Source: Pseudalkalibacillus berkeleyi (GTDB taxonomy: Bacteria > Bacillota > Bacilli > Bacillales > Fictibacillaceae). Taken from it: a stretch of DNA of 64,000 nucleotides. The position numbers were made by a program, and so were the translations under genes. The notes below the pieces were generated by a model. The model saw nothing but the letters and a program-made list of their open reading frames with translations, did not search any database and was not told where the DNA came from. The stretch lies in contig NZ_JAKIJS010000001.1 in assembly GCF_021608225.1 (NCBI RefSeq), forward strand, positions 1,178,001 through 1,242,000, written 5' to 3'. Shown piece by piece: positions 1-8,287 of this stretch. Positions within the stretch are counted from its first letter, which is position 1, and each line of letters opens with the position of its first letter.

Positions 1-186
1 GTTGTTGGAAAATGCTACTACTGTGGTAAAACAGAAGATCGATACGTTAATTGTGCGAACCCAGAATGTAACCTACAACACGTAGCATGTCACGAGTGTG
101 AAGAAGAGCATATGCGTTCATGTTCTGATGAATGCCGTGAACATCCACGAAATCGATATAAAAGTAAATTAGAGCAACAAGCCTAA
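1..186 (+). CDS. trhO: tRNA uridine hydroxylase (TrhO/UPF0176 rhodanese family), C-terminal fragment
   Basis: The window opens inside this gene; 61 codons remain and end at TAA 184-186. The piece is the Cys-rich tail typical of TrhO/YbfQ proteins: paired CxxC-type motifs (CYYCG, CANPEC, CHEC, CSDEC) that probably bind zinc. It aligns by eye with the tail of the complete paralogue at 4022-4918 (CYHCG, CPIDEC, CDTC, CSAQC). Family knowledge: TrhO uses molecular oxygen to hydroxylate U34 of certain tRNAs, the first step to mo5U/cmo5U. The catalytic rhodanese domain lies upstream of the window. Two family members so close together is unusual. Confidence 0.85.
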   Translation, partial: VVGKCYYCGKTEDRYVNCANPECNLQHVACHECEEEHMRSCSDECREHPRNRYKSKLEQQA

Positions 187-210
187 AGCTAAGGTTGTAT
201 AAAAATAAAA

Positions 211-240
211 AGCACTGTCCGGGATGGACAGTGCTTTTCC
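211..240 (+). terminator. Rho-independent terminator after the trhO fragment
   Basis: A 10-bp perfect stem (AGCACTGTCC / GGACAGTGCT) with a short GGGAT-type loop is followed by a T-rich stretch, 25 bp after the stop codon. Confidence 0.85.
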
Positions 241-358
241 TCATTTTTGTGTTAAAGTTTATTAATATTGATCAACTATTCTAACGATAGTTGAATCTTA
301 ATCAGCATACAGTCGTATATGATAGTAAGTAGGTGACTACTTGGAAGGAGTGAGAGGG

Positions 359-559
359 ATGGAAGAAATGTTTCAAATGATGCGTTGGGACTTAATTTTA
401 CCAATCATATTAATTGAACTTGTTTTAATAATAGTGGCATTGGTTGATTTAATTAGGAATAAAGAAACAAATGGACCACGATGGTTGTGGGTCATTCTTA
501 TCCTGTTCATTCAAGTGTTTGGTCCGATCTTATACTTTTTATTCGGAAGGAAGCATTGA
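359..559 (+). CDS. yxlE: YxlE-like small membrane protein (PLDc_N domain)
   Basis: A 66-residue protein with two hydrophobic helices separated by a short charged, Pro-containing loop (RNKETNGPRWLW), ending FGPILYFLFGRKH. This is the PLDc_N signature seen in B. subtilis YxlE. Start at ATG 359 is chosen because GGAAGGAG at 343-350 lies 8 nt upstream; the TTG at 341 would overlap that site. Its stop is 2 bp before the ATP-binding protein gene, as in the sigY-yxlCDEFG operon, where YxlDE act as negative regulators of SigY. No sigY or yxlC/D is present here, so that role is not shown. Confidence 0.75.
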   Translation: MEEMFQMMRWDLILPIILIELVLIIVALVDLIRNKETNGPRWLWVILILFIQVFGPILYFLFGRKH

Positions 560-561
560 AA

Positions 562-1470
562 ATGACTATGATAAGCGTAAATGAGCTTCATAAACGATAT
601 GATGGTAAGTATGTTGTAAATGGCATTAGCCTTCAACTTCAACCAGGCAAATGTGTCGCCTTACTAGGGCCAAATGGAGCTGGGAAAACGACCACACTCC
701 GAATGCTTTCTGGATTAATCCGTCCCACGTCAGGTTCGATTCAATTTGATGGATTAAGTGATACCAAAGATATTCGACACCATATTGGCTATCTTCCTCA
801 ATATCCGGCTTTCCATAACTGGATGACGGGAAGGGAATTTCTTGTGTACGTCGGACAGTTAGCAAAGCTCTCAAAATCTGAAGCATCAAAAAGGGCTAAT
901 GAACTATTATCGTTAGTAGGAATTTTTGATGCTGGAGATCAAAGGGTTAAGAAATATTCTGGTGGGATGAGGCAACGACTAGGCATCGCTCAAGCATTAA
1001 TACATAATCCAAAACTACTTTTGTTGGATGAACCCGTGTCAGCACTAGATCCTATTGGACGGAGAGAGGTACTGACGTTAATGGACAGTCTGAAAGAACA
1101 TACAACCCTCCTCTTTTCGACTCACATTCTTAATGATGCAGAGGAAATTTGTGATGAGCTTTTTGTGATGCATCAAGGGAAAATGTTAGAGTCCGGTTCA
1201 ATCAATGACCTTCGTAATAAGCACCGTTTAGATAAAATAATCATCAAATTCGAAGGTGAGCTAGACCAACATAAAACAATAATAGAGCAGCTCAATCCTG
1301 TAAAAAGAGTGGAAATAGTGAAGGAACACTTGGAAATATACGTTGATGACCTACCACGAGGTAGAACAGAGATCCTTAACTTGATTCAGGAGAAATCATG
1401 GCCATTAACAAAGTTCGAGTTTGCGCAAACGACCTTAGAAGACATGTTTATGAGGATGGTCAATAAATGA
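562..1470 (+). CDS. yxlF: ABC transporter ATP-binding protein, YxlF-like
   Basis: A 302-residue ABC ATPase. Walker A is GPNGAGKTT near residue 40, the signature motif is YSGGMRQRLG, Walker B is LLLLDEPVSALD, and the H-loop is STHIL. A C-terminal accessory domain follows, as in bacitracin/ABC-2 type exporters. ATG 562 is preferred because it follows yxlE by 2 bp with GGAAGG at 545-550. Its end overlaps the permease start by 4 bp (ATGA). It should energise export through YxlG; the substrate is unknown. Confidence 0.85.
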   Translation: MTMISVNELHKRYDGKYVVNGISLQLQPGKCVALLGPNGAGKTTTLRMLSGLIRPTSGSIQFDGLSDTKDIRHHIGYLPQYPAFHNWMTGREFLVYVGQLAKLSKSEASKRANELLSLVGIFDAGDQRVKKYSGGMRQRLGIAQALIHNPKLLLLDEPVSALDPIGRREVLTLMDSLKEHTTLLFSTHILNDAEEICDELFVMHQGKMLESGSINDLRNKHRLDKIIIKFEGELDQHKTIIEQLNPVKRVEIVKEHLEIYVDDLPRGRTEILNLIQEKSWPLTKFEFAQTTLEDMFMRMVNK

Positions 1471-2243
1471 TTCAGTGGTTTGCGGTCTTTAAAAGAGAAA
1501 ACTTAGAGAACTGGCGCAATTTCAAATGGATTTGGGTGCCTATTATTTTCATAATTCTCGGTGTGATGGACCCGATTACGACCTATTATTTACCGAAAAT
1601 TATTGATGCGGTCGGAGGTTTACCAGAAGGAGGTACGATTACGTTACCTGAGTACAGTCCGGTAGATATACTCATGGCTAGTCTTGGTCAATATAGTCAG
1701 CTCGGTGTATTAATCATCGTGTTAATGACGATGGGTGTCATTGCTCGTGAAAGAAGAAGCGGCATCGCAGAATTAATACTCGTTAAACCTGTGAAGTACA
1801 GTAGTTATGTTAGTGCGAAGTGGAGCGCAACAGCCCTTCTTGTCATCGTGTCTCTAACAGTCGGTCTTTTAATGAGTTGGTACTATACGGGCGTTTTGTT
1901 TGGAGCACTTACCGTTATACAATTGATTCAAGCTTTATTCTTTTATAGCTTATGGCTGATCCTCGTTGTATCTATTTCTATATTTATGAATACGCTTGTC
2001 AAAAACTCTGGGGTTGTTGCATTTTTGACCATCACAGCCATTATTGTAATGAGTATTCTAACTAGTATATTCAAGCATCAACTGATATGGAGCCCTAACC
2101 GAATATCTGATTACATAAGAGATACACTATATACAGGTGTCATTCCAAATGAACTTTGGGGTACTTCAATCGTAACAACATTGATGATTTTCAGTTTCAT
2201 TATTGGATCAGTATTGATGCTAAGAAATAAAGAAATGTCTTAA
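1467..2243 (+). CDS. yxlG: ABC-2 type permease, YxlG-like
   Basis: A 258-residue integral membrane protein with about six hydrophobic segments. The middle carries the ABC-2 feature GVIARERRSGIAELILVKP just after the second segment, the cytoplasmic coupling region of this permease class. It starts within the last codon of the ATP-binding gene, so translation is coupled and a YxlF2-YxlG2 transporter is likely. Together with yxlE it forms a three-gene unit with no terminator between members. The substrate cannot be read from the sequence. Confidence 0.82.
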   Translation: MIQWFAVFKRENLENWRNFKWIWVPIIFIILGVMDPITTYYLPKIIDAVGGLPEGGTITLPEYSPVDILMASLGQYSQLGVLIIVLMTMGVIARERRSGIAELILVKPVKYSSYVSAKWSATALLVIVSLTVGLLMSWYYTGVLFGALTVIQLIQALFFYSLWLILVVSISIFMNTLVKNSGVVAFLTITAIIVMSILTSIFKHQLIWSPNRISDYIRDTLYTGVIPNELWGTSIVTTLMIFSFIIGSVLMLRNKEMS

Positions 2244-2308
2244 TAAGCAAAGTCTTTGATAAAATTCATATGGATTTGGTACCTTAAGAACAAAGGAGTG
2301 ATGAATCA

Positions 2309-2551
2309 ATGACACAACCAAAGGTTACCGTATATTCTCAGCCTTCCTGACCACCATGTCAAATGGTGAAAGAGTTTCTTTCACAGCATAATGTTGAGTT
2401 TGAACAGTACAACGTAGCTGAAAATGAGGAAGCACGAGAAACAATGATCGACAAATACGATTCAATGTCTACACCAACAATTATTATTGGTGATCAAGTG
2501 ATTACTGGATTTGATCCAGATAAGCTAACAAGACTATTGAATTTAGCTTAG
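2309..2551 (+). CDS. Glutaredoxin-like selenoprotein (UGA at codon 14 read as Sec)
   Basis: ATG 2309 has AAAGGAGTGATG upstream. The frame runs 13 codons, meets TGA at 2348-2350, and continues open to TAG 2549-2551, giving 80 residues including Sec14. The segment before the TGA (KVTVYSQPS) is the first beta strand of a glutaredoxin/NrdH fold; the segment after it begins PPCQMVKEFL and includes the cis-Pro motif STPTIIIGD. The TGA therefore sits exactly at the first Cys of the usual CPPC redox motif, giving UPPC. A hairpin at the correct distance follows (separate entry). Role: thiol/selenol reductase; partner unknown. Without Sec insertion only a 13-residue peptide would be made. Confidence 0.85.
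2351..2384 (+). promoter_or_regulatory. Bacterial SECIS-like hairpin for the glutaredoxin selenoprotein
   Basis: Just after the UGA, GTGAAAG (2366-2372) pairs perfectly with CTTTCAC (2378-2384) around the loop AGTTT, whose second base is G. The loop starts 22 nt after the UGA. Known bacterial SECIS elements have an apical loop roughly 16-37 nt downstream with G among the first loop bases. A competing 6-bp hairpin (CACCAT/ATGGTG, 2352-2368) lies closer to the UGA. Confidence 0.75.
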
Positions 2552-2580
2552 AAAGGCGGCTTTGCTGCCTTTCTATTTTT
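2550..2580 (+). terminator. Rho-independent terminator after the glutaredoxin selenoprotein
   Basis: AGAAAGGCGGC pairs with GCTGCCTTTCT around TTT, one mismatch, followed by ATTTTTATT. The stem starts on the stop codon. Confidence 0.8.
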
Positions 2581-2716
2581 ATTAAAGGACCATAATATTA
2601 TTATGTAAACATATGTGTTGTTGGTAAATCATTCATCTATTTCCGGTGACCTCCTATTGTTTCAGGGAATAGGATTCTTTTACAATAAAAAGGAATTGTC
2701 TTTGGGAGGTGTAGAT

Positions 2717-3370
2717 ATGATAAGTAAAGTGACAAAGTTATTATTTGCTATGATGCTTACAGTTGGTACAGTCGTTTCTCTTCCGACCGAGAAAGCAAAT
2801 GCTCATTCGAAAACCGTTCAAATCGGTGATCGATATGGTCAGGTCTGGAATTTACAACATCGACTCCAACAATTAGGGTTATATCAATCAAAAATAGATG
2901 GGATTTTCGGTCCTAAAACAAAAAGTGCGGTTAAACGTTTTCAAAGTAATATAGGGATCAAGGTAGATGGAATTGCTGGACATCAGACAATGACGAAGCT
3001 TGTAAATGCTACATTGAGCAAAAATGAAATTCAAATGATGGCTCAAATGGTACATGGTGAGGCACGAGGGGAACCGTTTAAAGGTAAAGTAGCGGTAGCT
3101 TCGGTTATCTTAAACCGTGTAGATTCATCAAAATTTCCTAATTCTGTAGACAAAGTGCTGTTTGATAGTAGAGCGTTTACAGCTGTTGCTGATGGTCAAT
3201 ACAACATGGAGCCTAATGATGATGCATATCGTGCTGTATACCATGCTATCAAAGGGTGGGACCCTTCAAAAGGGGCAACATTCTACTTTAATCCAAATAC
3301 TGCAACATCTGATTGGATTTGGTCAAGAGAACAAATCACACAAATCGGAAAACACATTTTTGCAAAATAG
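2717..3370 (+). CDS. sleB: Spore cortex-lytic enzyme, SleB-like (peptidoglycan-binding plus Hydrolase_2)
   Basis: A 217-residue exported protein. A signal peptide ends near AHS (residues 1-31), a peptidoglycan-binding repeat covers about residues 35-95 ([20 protein letters not shown]), and a SleB/CwlJ hydrolase domain fills about 100-217 (VHGEARGEP with the catalytic Glu, then NRVDSSKFP and [13 protein letters not shown]). ATG 2717 follows TTGGGAGGTG; an in-frame upstream extension lacks a site and would hide the signal peptide. SleB-type enzymes are lytic transglycosylases that cut muramic-lactam cortex during germination. No ypeB follows, so this may be a paralogue rather than the canonical sleB. 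Confidence 0.82.
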   Translation: MISKVTKLLFAMMLTVGTVVSLPTEKANAHSKTVQIGDRYGQVWNLQHRLQQLGLYQSKIDGIFGPKTKSAVKRFQSNIGIKVDGIAGHQTMTKLVNATLSKNEIQMMAQMVHGEARGEPFKGKVAVASVILNRVDSSKFPNSVDKVLFDSRAFTAVADGQYNMEPNDDAYRAVYHAIKGWDPSKGATFYFNPNTATSDWIWSREQITQIGKHIFAK

Positions 3371-3376
3371 TTTGTG

Positions 3377-3411
3377 AAAGGGATCGGCTAATGGGTCGAT
3401 TCCTTTTTTAA
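3377..3411 (+). terminator. Terminator after the SleB-like gene
   Basis: GGGATCG and CGATTCC form a stem around a G-rich loop, then TTTTTT. It overlaps the 3' end of the convergent HAD gene. Confidence 0.55.
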
Positions 3412-3906
3412 TATCCAATTAGCAGCTTTTTCAAGATTATCTGTTGTATAATCTGCATCAACGTGTTTTTCCCCCAAAAAGATTGTTTTCGTACCTGCTT
3501 TTTGACCGGCTTCAATATCTGTAATTCGGTCGCCGATCATGTAACTATTCGATAAATCGACGTTGTATTTCTTAGCAAGGTCAGTGAGCATACCTGAATC
3601 AGGCTTTCTACACGTACAGCCTTCGTGTGGCTTATGAATACAAGCCCGGATTTCATGGATGTGTGCGCCTTCTTTAGATAATTCTGTCATCATGTAATGA
3701 TGGATGTTTTCTAAATCTTGGACAGATAAGTAGCCAAGACCTACGCCTCCTTGATTGGTAACGACAAACACGATATAGCCATCGTCATTGAGTCTTCGAA
3801 TCGCGTCTCCAACACCAGGATATAACTTTAAATCATCTGGCTGATTAACTGGACGTTTATTATCGTTTATTACACCATCACGATCAAGAAAAACAGCTCT
3901 TTCCAT
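3388..3906 (-). CDS. HAD-IIIA family phosphatase (GmhB-like)
   Basis: A 172-residue HAD phosphatase with motif I FLDRDGVIND near the N terminus, motif II VVTNQGGVG, the zinc-loop cysteines C-x-H...GCTCRKP typical of GmhB-type histidinol-/heptose-bisphosphate phosphatases, and motif III GDRITDIEAGQKAG. Start at 3906 follows AAGGAGTG 7 nt upstream; the in-frame ATG at 3927 lies before that site. In Gram-positives without heptose LPS the true substrate is unclear. It is convergent with the SleB-like gene and divergent from trhO. Confidence 0.8.
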   Translation of the reverse strand: MERAVFLDRDGVINDNKRPVNQPDDLKLYPGVGDAIRRLNDDGYIVFVVTNQGGVGLGYLSVQDLENIHHYMMTELSKEGAHIHEIRACIHKPHEGCTCRKPDSGMLTDLAKKYNVDLSNSYMIGDRITDIEAGQKAGTKTIFLGEKHVDADYTTDNLEKAANWILKKESTH

Positions 3907-4021
3907 ATCCTCACTCCTTCTTCTCAATTACATCTTACCCTTACTGTACATTTACATGTGATTAACCAATCGATTTTTGATAAAATAAACGGTGGAAAAC
4001 TAAACAAAAAAGGTGATCTAA

Positions 4022-4918
4022 ATGACGGATAATATAGAGAACTATGAAATTTTGCTTTTTTATAAATATGTAGCGATTGAAGACCCGGAATATTTTGCGA
4101 GGAAACATTTGAAATTCTGTAAAGAGATAGGTGTATTCGGAAGGGTCATTGTTGCGCAAGAAGGGATAAACGGTACCATTTCAGGGACGAAGGAACAGAC
4201 AGCATCTTATATATCTGCTCTACAGAACGACAGTCGATTTGAGGATATGGAGTTCAAGCGTGAACCTTCAGAAGGGCATGCGTTCAGTCGGATCTCAGTA
4301 AAAGCAAGAGATGAAATCGTCTCTCTCCGATTAGACGATGACCTTAATCCAAATGAGATTACAGGAAACCACCTATCACCAAAAGAGTGGCAGGAAGCTT
4401 TGGAAGATGAAGATGTGATTGTACTTGATGCCCGCAATGATTATGAATACGACATCGGCCATTTTAGAAATGCAATTCGACCAGATATTAAAGCATTCAG
4501 AGAATTACCAGAATGGATTAAACAAAATCTAGCTGACAAGAAGGACAAGAAAATACTTACTTATTGTACAGGTGGAATACGATGCGAAAAGTTCTCAGGC
4601 TTTCTTGTTCAGGAAGGATTTAAGGATGTAAATCAACTACACGGCGGCATTATTAAATACGGACAAGATCCTGAAACACGAGGAAAATACTTTGATGGGA
4701 AATGCTTCGTTTTCGATGATCGGTTAACGACAGAGATCAACAAGACAGATGATCAAAAAACGGTCGGGAAATGTTATCATTGTGGTCTACCAGCAGAACA
4801 ATTTGTAAACTGTCCAATTGACGAATGCGATAAACTACACATATCATGTGACACTTGTCGAGAACAATATCAAGGTTGTTGTTCAGCACAATGTATGGAC
4901 GGACTTTTGACAAAATAA
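4022..4918 (+). CDS. trhO: tRNA uridine hydroxylase (TrhO, rhodanese/UPF0176 family)
   Basis: A complete 298-residue protein. It has an N-terminal UPF0176 domain with VIVAQEGINGTISG, a central rhodanese domain with the loop YCTGGIRCEK (Cys182 is the expected catalytic Cys), and a Cys-rich zinc-binding tail (CYHCG, CPIDEC, CDTC, CSAQC). TrhO hydroxylates U34 of tRNA, which is then methylated or extended to widen wobble decoding. ATG 4022 follows AAAAAAGGTGATCTAA. It is somewhat shorter than B. subtilis YbfQ. The kapB gene begins 12 bp later, probably on the same transcript. A second family member ends at position 186. Confidence 0.88.
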   Translation: MTDNIENYEILLFYKYVAIEDPEYFARKHLKFCKEIGVFGRVIVAQEGINGTISGTKEQTASYISALQNDSRFEDMEFKREPSEGHAFSRISVKARDEIVSLRLDDDLNPNEITGNHLSPKEWQEALEDEDVIVLDARNDYEYDIGHFRNAIRPDIKAFRELPEWIKQNLADKKDKKILTYCTGGIRCEKFSGFLVQEGFKDVNQLHGGIIKYGQDPETRGKYFDGKCFVFDDRLTTEINKTDDQKTVGKCYHCGLPAEQFVNCPIDECDKLHISCDTCREQYQGCCSAQCMDGLLTK

Positions 4919-4930
4919 AGAGGTGATGAA

Positions 4931-5314
4931 TTGGATTTTAAAATTGGAGATTACGTTACAGCTTCCTACAAAACGGGGCGATATGTCGGGGAAATCATTG
5001 ACTTCAAGCCGAAAATAGACAAGGCGGTTGTAAAGGTATTAGCAGTACTCACACATCCTAAGCAAGGAGATCTACATGCGCCAAATCAAGTCAATGTTCA
5101 ATTGTTTCATGAACGAAAGGCACTCGCATACACAGAAAAAGCACTCGTACCTTTGACGAGTATGAAGGGATATGATGGTGAAATCCCAGAATATCGACAT
5201 TCATTATTGGAATCTATTCAAAGACAAATGAAAGCTTTAGTCGAAGACGACAGTGAATATGCTAAAGCCTCCTATCAAAGGCTTGAAATTCTATTAAATG
5301 AATACGAAAAGTAA
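4931..5314 (+). CDS. kapB: Kinase-associated lipoprotein B homologue (KapB)
   Basis: A 127-residue soluble protein that starts DFKIGDYVTASYKTGRYVGE, the KapB family beginning, with a small beta-barrel N-terminal half and a helical C-terminal half. The start is TTG 4931, set by AGAGGTGAT 6-7 nt upstream; no ATG lies near. KapB in B. subtilis is needed for KinB input to the sporulation phosphorelay. No lipobox is visible in this version, in line with a cytoplasmic protein. It follows trhO by 12 bp. Confidence 0.8.
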   Translation: MDFKIGDYVTASYKTGRYVGEIIDFKPKIDKAVVKVLAVLTHPKQGDLHAPNQVNVQLFHERKALAYTEKALVPLTSMKGYDGEIPEYRHSLLESIQRQMKALVEDDSEYAKASYQRLEILLNEYEK

Positions 5315-5321
5315 ATCTATC

Positions 5322-5356
5322 AAACCGCGTCGTATCAGTGATGACGCGGTTTTGCC
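5322..5356 (+). terminator. Terminator after kapB
   Basis: AAACCGCGTC (5322-5331) pairs perfectly with GACGCGGTTT (5343-5352), followed by T. Confidence 0.85.
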
Positions 5357-5457
5357 TATTCTATTAAAATCCATTCGGTTGTAAAATTGATACTTCTAAT
5401 TTCGTTAGCTTGTACATAGGAATAGAGGTATAAAGCAACGCGAAAGGATGGGTATAC

Positions 5458-6639
5458 ATGAAACACAATCGATTGATCTATCATTTGAAGAAGTCAAAGA
5501 AAGAAACGTTGTTCAAGAGAGCAAGTATATATGCATCGATTGTGTTAATTTTGTTTGTGACTGTTTCAATTCTTGCCTCATCCTTTTTTGAAAAGCGATT
5601 CCAATCAAGTTCTTTGAAAGGAACATTAAACATCTTTTCAACGGAACAATTAGTTACTTTCATGGGAACGGTTAATCCATATTTCCAACAAGGACTTCCG
5701 AGTTCATATGAGCCACCTTCCATCCAAAGGCTATCCTTTGAACTAGCAACGAACATTAAACCAGGGGACATTCGTTCTCTACTAGGCAGAGAACTACCTG
5801 GGTTTGCGATATTCGACACTGAAATTTTAGTTGCAGGAGAAGGAACCGACTATACAACCTTACCAATTGAATCCGCACCCCCACTTGATGTGTTGTTGAA
5901 AGAACGGGAAGTTGCTGAGGAAAAATTAAAAGTTGTTGATTCAAAAGATAAGCCTAAACCAAATATGACGACAAATGGTCGCAAAGTGGTATATGTCTAT
6001 CAATCTCATTCATACGAATCCTTTATACCACTTTTAAAAGGTGCAAAAGTTCCCAATGATGCGAATTCCTCAAACCCGAAAGCGAATATGATCAGGGTTG
6101 GGGAAATCCTGGCAAATGAGTTTGAACAAAGAGGGATTGGAACACTACAAGATCGAACCAATACTGGTGAAAAATTATTAAGCCGAGGTTGGCAACATGG
6201 GAATGCTTACCAATTATCGAGAGAAACAGTAAAAGCAGCCGTTTCTAATAACACAGATATTACCTTTTCATTTGATCTCCATCGAGACTCTTTAAGAAGA
6301 GAAAAGACAACAGCAAAGATTAATGGGAAAAGTTATGCTAAGTTAATGTTTGTAATTGGAGAAGCCAACCCAAACTTTGAAAAAAACGCACAACTTGCAG
6401 AAGAATTACACAAGTTGCTTAATCAAAAATTTCCTGGATTAAGCCGAGGTGTATTACTAAAAAGTAAGAGTGAAGGTAACGGGTTATACAACCAAGATCT
6501 GTCTGACCGAGCTGCACTCATGGAGGTCGGCGGTGTCGACAACAACCTCGAAGAAATTCAACGATCAATGGAAGCATTCGCCGAGGTTTTTGCTGAATAT
6601 TATTGGAAAGATGAGAAAGTCAATGCAGGAAGTAACTGA
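5458..6639 (+). CDS. spoIIP: Stage II sporulation protein P (SpoIIP)
   Basis: A 393-residue membrane-anchored protein, near the usual SpoIIP length of about 400. The N terminus is basic, one transmembrane segment covers about residues 24-42, and the extracytoplasmic part ends in the SpoIIP amidase domain, with VVYVYQSHSYESF, DITFSFDLHRDSLRR and a late ALMEVGGVDNNLEE motif holding metal-binding His/Glu residues. SpoIIP is the amidase and endopeptidase of the DMP complex that drives septal thinning and engulfment. It is monocistronic here, not next to gpr as in B. subtilis, so a second copy elsewhere is possible. RBS: GCGAAAGGATGGG. Confidence 0.88.
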   Translation: MKHNRLIYHLKKSKKETLFKRASIYASIVLILFVTVSILASSFFEKRFQSSSLKGTLNIFSTEQLVTFMGTVNPYFQQGLPSSYEPPSIQRLSFELATNIKPGDIRSLLGRELPGFAIFDTEILVAGEGTDYTTLPIESAPPLDVLLKEREVAEEKLKVVDSKDKPKPNMTTNGRKVVYVYQSHSYESFIPLLKGAKVPNDANSSNPKANMIRVGEILANEFEQRGIGTLQDRTNTGEKLLSRGWQHGNAYQLSRETVKAAVSNNTDITFSFDLHRDSLRREKTTAKINGKSYAKLMFVIGEANPNFEKNAQLAEELHKLLNQKFPGLSRGVLLKSKSEGNGLYNQDLSDRAALMEVGGVDNNLEEIQRSMEAFAEVFAEYYWKDEKVNAGSN

Positions 6640-6749
6640 TTCGTAGCGAATAAAACATAAGTGGAGTTAATCTTCACATTATTCTCACATTTATCTTCTT
6701 TAGCTTATGAGATAATAAATATACGAATCTTTTAACAGACTGAGGTTGA

Positions 6750-7403
6750 ATGAAAATGCCAAACTGGTTAAGAAAAACGCTCGTCATTTTAATTACCGTA
6801 TTTACATTGGGGACCGTATCACCACCGCCTCATCTGCTAGCGGAAAGTGATGAACGATCATCAACGGAATCCACTGCTACAGTTACAAATAATGATTTCG
6901 TAGACATATCAAGTTCAACAAACGATAGTTCTGAAAGTGACCTCCCAAATAGAACATGGCAAGAGGTTGCTGCTACATATGAAGATCCAGCAGAATTACA
7001 AGATGCATTCATCACATACACATTACACCAAGCGACCGAACAGACAAAAGAAAAGTTTGGTGAGCGGATTGAAGCAAAGCGCGGTGAAGAATTTAGGACG
7101 GTTATTTTACCGAAAATTGAAGAAACGATCATCCAACTAAGTAACCAGCTGAACGTTGAAGAAATGAGGAACTTAAACATTTCTGAACAGCCTTCAAAAG
7201 GGAAAAGTGAGAAGATTTTTCATATTTCAAATGCTATGACCATGAAAGATGTTTTCAGATTGCATGTACGAAGAGAGAATCCTCCCGGCCAAGGTCATTG
7301 GTTCTCGTTCCATTATCATGAAGCAAGTGATAACTTTGAAAGCCATCATGAACTAGGAAGTATATATTGGGATCGAAATACACCTCCGAATTGGATGAGC
7401 TAA
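6750..7403 (+). CDS. ypjP: YpjP-like exported protein
   Basis: A 217-residue protein with an N-terminal signal or anchor segment (residues 8-30, ending LLAES), a Ser/Thr-rich linker (about 33-65), and a globular C-terminal part rich in aromatic residues and His (GQGHWFSFHYHE). Its place directly upstream of thymidylate synthase and dfrA matches ypjP-thyB-dfrA in B. subtilis. The function is unknown. Start ATG 6750 follows TGAGGTTGA; ATG 6756 is an alternative. A terminator separates it from thyA. Confidence 0.75.
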   Translation: MKMPNWLRKTLVILITVFTLGTVSPPPHLLAESDERSSTESTATVTNNDFVDISSSTNDSSESDLPNRTWQEVAATYEDPAELQDAFITYTLHQATEQTKEKFGERIEAKRGEEFRTVILPKIEETIIQLSNQLNVEEMRNLNISEQPSKGKSEKIFHISNAMTMKDVFRLHVRRENPPGQGHWFSFHYHEASDNFESHHELGSIYWDRNTPPNWMS

Positions 7404-7428
7404 GCAACCTGAAATCAGGTTGCTTTTT
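7404..7428 (+). terminator. Terminator after ypjP
   Basis: GCAACCTGA pairs with TCAGGTTGC around AA, followed by TTTTTG. Confidence 0.85.
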
Positions 7429-7520
7429 GTATGTGATCTCGATTTTCATCCTGTAAGCATTAAATCCATAATGCTATAATTGGTACAGGAAAGAAAAAGA
7501 GAATAGAAGAGAGGGATATC

Positions 7521-8018
7521 ATGGAACAATACTTAGATTTGTGCCGTCACATACTAGAAAATGGCACAAAGAAGGATGATCGAACAGGAACTGGAACAGT
7601 GAGTGTTTTCGGTTATCAAATGAGGTTCGATCTACAAAAAGGCTTCCCGATGATTACAACCAAGAAGTTGCATCTAAAATCTATCATTCATGAGTTGCTT
7701 TGGTTTCTAAATGGAGATACGAACGTGAAATATCTTCAAGATCATGGCGTCCGTATTTGGAATGAATGGGCAGATGAAAAGGGAGATTTAGGACCTGTCT
7801 ACGGAAAACAATGGCGTTCTTGGTCAAAACCAGATGGCGGGACAGTTGATCAGATTACGAGAGTTGTCGAAGAAATTAAGAAGAATCCTGACTCAAGAAG
7901 ACTGGTTGTCAATGCATGGAATGCAGGGGAACTAGATGAAATGGCACTCACACCTTGTCATTGCCTCTTCCAGTTCTATGTAAACGACGGTAAGTTATCG
8001 TGTCAGTTGTATCAGCGT
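7521..8018 (+). CDS. thyA: Thymidylate synthase, exon 1 (codons 1-166)
   Basis: The first 166 codons of a ThyA-type thymidylate synthase, ending at the CGT codon for Arg166. Visible parts are the dUMP-binding Arg near [18 protein letters not shown], and the catalytic Cys146 in [10 protein letters not shown]; numbering matches E. coli ThyA. A TAA follows directly (8019-8021), but it belongs to the intron. Joined to exon 2 (8288-8584) the product is 264 residues, the normal length. The enzyme makes dTMP from dUMP using methylene-THF, giving dihydrofolate for the DHFR encoded next door. RBS: AGAGGGATATC. Confidence 0.93.
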
Positions 8019-8287
8019 TAACATATGAGCGCCTTTACAGAGTAATCTGTATCGAAAACTCTACTAAACGGGGAAACTCTCTATGGAGACAATCCCGTGC
8101 TAAACTTCCAGAGACAAGGAAGTAATGCCGAACGACTAGAGCTTTATGCTCGTAAGGTGTAAGCGGTTGACACCTGAAACGTAGAGCATCCTGTTATTAG
8201 GATGATGATATAGTCTAATCTGCATGGTGACATGCAGCAGTTCATAAGAGAACGGGTTATGCGTAGCGAGCATAATTGAATATCATG
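8019..8287 (+). ncRNA. Group I self-splicing intron in thyA
   Basis: This 269-nt insert splits a conserved codon run (QLYQR / SADTFLG). It shows group I core elements: a P-like stretch near 8091-8104 (AATCCCGTGCTAAA), an R element GAACGACTAGAG near 8129-8141, and an S element GATATAGTCTAATC near 8207-8220. Exon GCGU before the 5' splice site pairs with GCGC at 8029-8032, giving the expected U-G wobble at the cut, and the intron ends in G. After the core, CTGCATG/CATGCAG closes a GTGA tetraloop (8220-8237), a P9-type stem. No homing endonuclease frame fits inside. Splicing restores a 264-residue enzyme. Confidence 0.9.
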
